A stretch of DNA of 20,395 nt, from NCBI GenBank assembly GCA_050732935.1, contig JBOHRW010000174.1, forward strand, positions 1 to 20,395, in the 5' to 3' direction. The notes beneath the pieces are model-generated. The model searched no databases. It saw nothing but the letters and a program-made list of their open reading frames with translations, and had not been told where the DNA came from. The translations under genes and the position numbers were made by a program. This document shows, piece after piece, positions 17,964 through 20,395 of the stretch (position 1 is the stretch's first letter; each line of letters opens with the position of its first letter). The stretch comes from DASRVA01 sp050732935 (GTDB lineage Bacteria; Gemmatimonadota; Gemmatimonadetes; JACCXV01; JAHWKZ01).

Positions 17964-20395
17964 ATGGAGTTTCGCAGTCGGTTCGAGAGCCCGCGCCGGC
18001 GGGCCTGGCGGGCGGGCCTGGCGTCGCTACTGCTGCTGCTTGGCATGGCCGGGATCTCGGCGGGCGAGCCGCCGAAGGACCGTCCCGCCCGAGGCGGCTT
18101 GACGCCGGCGACCACGCCGGACTTCTTCGAATTCCAGCGTAACCGGTTGATCCTGTTCCTGACCGACAACGGTCAGGTGGGAGGCTCCGGCTCGTCGGTC
18201 GCGGGCGGCGGCTTCTGGATCACCACCACCGACCAGTACATCTTCAGTTCCGGCCCGAACGTCGGCGCCACGATCCCCGGCGCGGGTGACACGGTGGTCG
18301 CGATCGGGGGTCCGTTCTCGGAGCTCGATGCGGGCGGCCCGACGTTCGACGCCATTGGGCTGGACGAGTACTTCTCGACGGCAAACCCGGAGGACGAGGG
18401 AAACTTCCCCGAAGTCTGCACGGTCGACCAGTTCCGGGTGGCCCAGTTCCCGGCGCTTCAGCCGTTCGCGGGCGAGCCCTTCCCGGGCTTCGCCGACGAG
18501 ACGGTCTGCATCGCCGTGAACGACATCCAGGCCGGCACGTGCGCGGACTGCGGGGGCACGCGTACCGGCGTCGAGATCGTGGAGACGATCTTCGCGTTCG
18601 GCGTCCCTAGCGTCCAGGACTTCGTGTTCGTGGTATTCCGGATCTTCAATCGCACGGAGTTCATCACCGCGGCCAACACTCCGGCCGTGGCGGCGGGCAC
18701 GGTGCCTCCGGGCCCGTATGACCTCGAGAACACGATCGTGGCGGTGGCGATCGACGCGGACATCGGGGAAGCCGGCGACGACCAGATCGCGTTCCTGCCG
18801 GACGTTCAGACGATGGTGTTCTGGGACTCGGACTTCACCGAGCCCAACTTCCAGAACCCGCTCGGCTTCGGCGGGATCACCTACCTGAAGACCCCGATCG
18901 ACCCGGCGACCGGCGAGGAGGTGGGTCTCCAGGAGTTCACCGTGTTCACCAACGGCGCGCCGCGCCCCGATCCGTCGGATAAGGAGGAGTGGTACGACCT
19001 CATGACGGGCGGCGGCGGCGAGGCGGTCCTCGAGGTCGATCCGCGCGACGTCCGCGGCATGGCGTCTTCCGGACCCTTCACGCTTGGGCAGGGAGAGTTC
19101 GTCGAGATCTACGCTGCCTATTTCTTCGCCGGGACTTCGGGGGCCCCGCCGGCGCTCCTGTTGGCGGAAGGGTACAAGAACCTGGTGACGAACGAGCTCG
19201 ACCCGACCGCCAACACGGCCACCGTGTTCAACAACTTCAAGACCGTCCAGCAGACCGCCCAGGCCACGTTCGATGCCGGTTTCGTGGTGCCGACGGCGCC
19301 GCCCAAGCCGGACTTCGAGCTGATCCCGGGCGACCAGCAGGTGACGATCACCTGGAGCCCGGATCCCGTGGAGAGCGTGAATCCCTTCGCCAAGGTGTCG
19401 CGGGATCCATTCGCACGGCTGCCGAGCGGCGACCCGGATCCCGCGGCTCCGCCGGTTCTGGGCGAAGACGGCCAGCCGCTGACGCTCGATCCGAATCAGG
19501 TGATCTTCCTCGCCGAGCGTGACACGGGCGGTACGACGGGGTTCGTGACCGCAGCCGAGGCCGGCCTGGCCGGCAGGACGGTGACGAATCCGGCGTTCAA
19601 TCCCGACTTCACGATCCAGGACTTCCAGGGCTTCCGGGTCTACCGCTCGCGCACCGGGCTCCTGGGCGATTCCGAGCTGATCGCGCAGTTCGATCTGTCG
19701 GACGTCGTTACCACCGCTCTTTTCTGCAGCCGGGCGCAGGCGGTCTTTTTCGAACAGCAACTCGTCGACGTGGTCTGCCAGCAGACGGAAGAGGCCAACC
19801 TGGGCACGGATACGGGGCTCCAGTTCGCGGTCGTGGACCGCGGCGGCAGCTTCCCGACTCCGGCCGATGGACCGGGTCTCATCAACGGGATCCCGGTCTT
19901 CTACACGGTGACCTCGTACGGCGTCAACTTCGGCCAGACCCCGGTCCAGCTGCCCTCCCAGGAGGCGTTCGATGTGCTGAGCGCCTCGGTGACGCCGCCT
20001 CTGCCGCTCATCCTGGAGTCGGGTCTCGCGCCGCTCGAGCAGGCGACACCGGAGTCAAACCCGAGCTCATTCGCGAGCGCGGTCATTGGCGAGGCCGAGC
20101 TGCTGGGCGGCGACGGTAACCCGGTGGAAGGAGCCGCGGCCGACATTCCGATCGATGCGGAGGGGAACCTGACGGGTCCCATTCCGCCCGCGCGGGACTG
20201 GGATCTGAACGTGGCGGTCATCCAGCCGCTGGCGATCCCGGCCGATTTTGAGGTGCGGGTGGTGATCGACTCGGCGCCGGTGGCGCCGGGCTTCGGTCAT
20301 CCGAACAGCGGCTGCACCGGCGAGCTGGCTTTCGCCGACCAGTGCGTGTTCGGGATCCCCGGCGTGTTCCACGAGATCCCGGCGGGCGACAACCG
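17964..20395 (+). CDS. Large secreted protein with Fn3-like segment (3' end outside window)
   Basis: The frame is open from ATG 17964 to the window end with no stop, at least 810 residues. CAGGAGGC lies just before the ATG. The N-terminus is an Arg-rich segment followed by a hydrophobic stretch (about res 17-32, AGLASLLLLLGMAGIS), a signal peptide for export. The mature part is acidic, rich in Gly, Pro, Phe and Asp, with scattered cysteines including CADCGG. Around res 450-580 is a fibronectin-III-like pattern (GDQQVTITWSPD, later FQGFRVYRSRTG). No catalytic motif is recognised. Its place behind the receptor suggests a partner, such as a surface or extracellular substrate-handling protein; that is inference. 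An in-frame ATG at 17880 would put the signal peptide 28 residues inside and is less likely. Confidence 0.85.
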   Translation, partial: MEFRSRFESPRRRAWRAGLASLLLLLGMAGISAGEPPKDRPARGGLTPATTPDFFEFQRNRLILFLTDNGQVGGSGSSVAGGGFWITTTDQYIFSSGPNVGATIPGAGDTVVAIGGPFSELDAGGPTFDAIGLDEYFSTANPEDEGNFPEVCTVDQFRVAQFPALQPFAGEPFPGFADETVCIAVNDIQAGTCADCGGTRTGVEIVETIFAFGVPSVQDFVFVVFRIFNRTEFITAANTPAVAAGTVPPGPYDLENTIVAVAIDADIGEAGDDQIAFLPDVQTMVFWDSDFTEPNFQNPLGFGGITYLKTPIDPATGEEVGLQEFTVFTNGAPRPDPSDKEEWYDLMTGGGGEAVLEVDPRDVRGMASSGPFTLGQGEFVEIYAAYFFAGTSGAPPALLLAEGYKNLVTNELDPTANTATVFNNFKTVQQTAQATFDAGFVVPTAPPKPDFELIPGDQQVTITWSPDPVESVNPFAKVSRDPFARLPSGDPDPAAPPVLGEDGQPLTLDPNQVIFLAERDTGGTTGFVTAAEAGLAGRTVTNPAFNPDFTIQDFQGFRVYRSRTGLLGDSELIAQFDLSDVVTTALFCSRAQAVFFEQQLVDVVCQQTEEANLGTDTGLQFAVVDRGGSFPTPADGPGLINGIPVFYTVTSYGVNFGQTPVQLPSQEAFDVLSASVTPPLPLILESGLAPLEQATPESNPSSFASAVIGEAELLGGDGNPVEGAAADIPIDAEGNLTGPIPPARDWDLNVAVIQPLAIPADFEVRVVIDSAPVAPGFGHPNSGCTGELAFADQCVFGIPGVFHEIPAGDN

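Noticed and set aside
15869..18169. Minus-strand frame opposite the receptor gene
   Set aside because: It runs antisense to a receptor with clear signal peptide, plug and barrel end; no motif or ribosome site supports it.

Overview
The window is GC-rich (about two-thirds G+C by eye). All supported genes are on the plus strand. TonB/ExbB/ExbD genes, a TonB-dependent receptor with a C-terminal Phe, and signal peptides indicate a Gram-negative cell. FtsH, TilS, Hpt, FolP and CdaA in a row, a DUF2723-TPR protein, a receptor with a carboxypeptidase-regulatory-like N-terminus and a large Fn3-like secreted protein suggest an uncultured bacterium of the FCB group (Eisenbacteria, Gemmatimonadota, Krumholzibacteria or similar). 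That placement is inference, since no phylogenetic marker could be searched.

Left part (1-2600): the 3' end of an IS1-like DDE transposase, then eno (enolase) overlapping a small FtsB/DivIC-like division protein by 4 bases. Next come a promoter and initiator tRNA-fMet, a terminator-like hairpin, and a second CAU tRNA read as elongator tRNA-Met.

Middle (2600-9300): a tight housekeeping run tilS-hpt-ftsH-folP-cdaA. It links tRNA-Ile lysidine modification, purine salvage, membrane proteolysis, folate synthesis and c-di-AMP synthesis. Several genes overlap or nearly abut. tilS starts with TTG 11 bases after a tRNA. folP has no ATG/GTG/TTG start and appears to use CTG. The standout feature is a 447-residue intein inside FtsH, carrying a two-motif LAGLIDADG homing endonuclease and an extra helix-turn-helix. 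It sits five residues after the pore-loop Phe. Its removal would exactly restore the conserved GVGASRVRD sequence, and its sampled G+C is lower than that of the surrounding ftsH.

Right part (9300-20395): a DUF2723 membrane protein with a C-terminal TPR region, then exbB-exbD-tonB closed by a strong intrinsic terminator. A consensus sigma70-type promoter and a leader of about 210 bases follow. They precede a 1037-residue TonB-dependent receptor with an EF-hand loop near its end, and a large secreted protein that runs off the window. Together these look like an energised outer-membrane system: ExbB/ExbD/TonB powers the receptor, and the secreted protein is probably its partner. The substrate is unknown.
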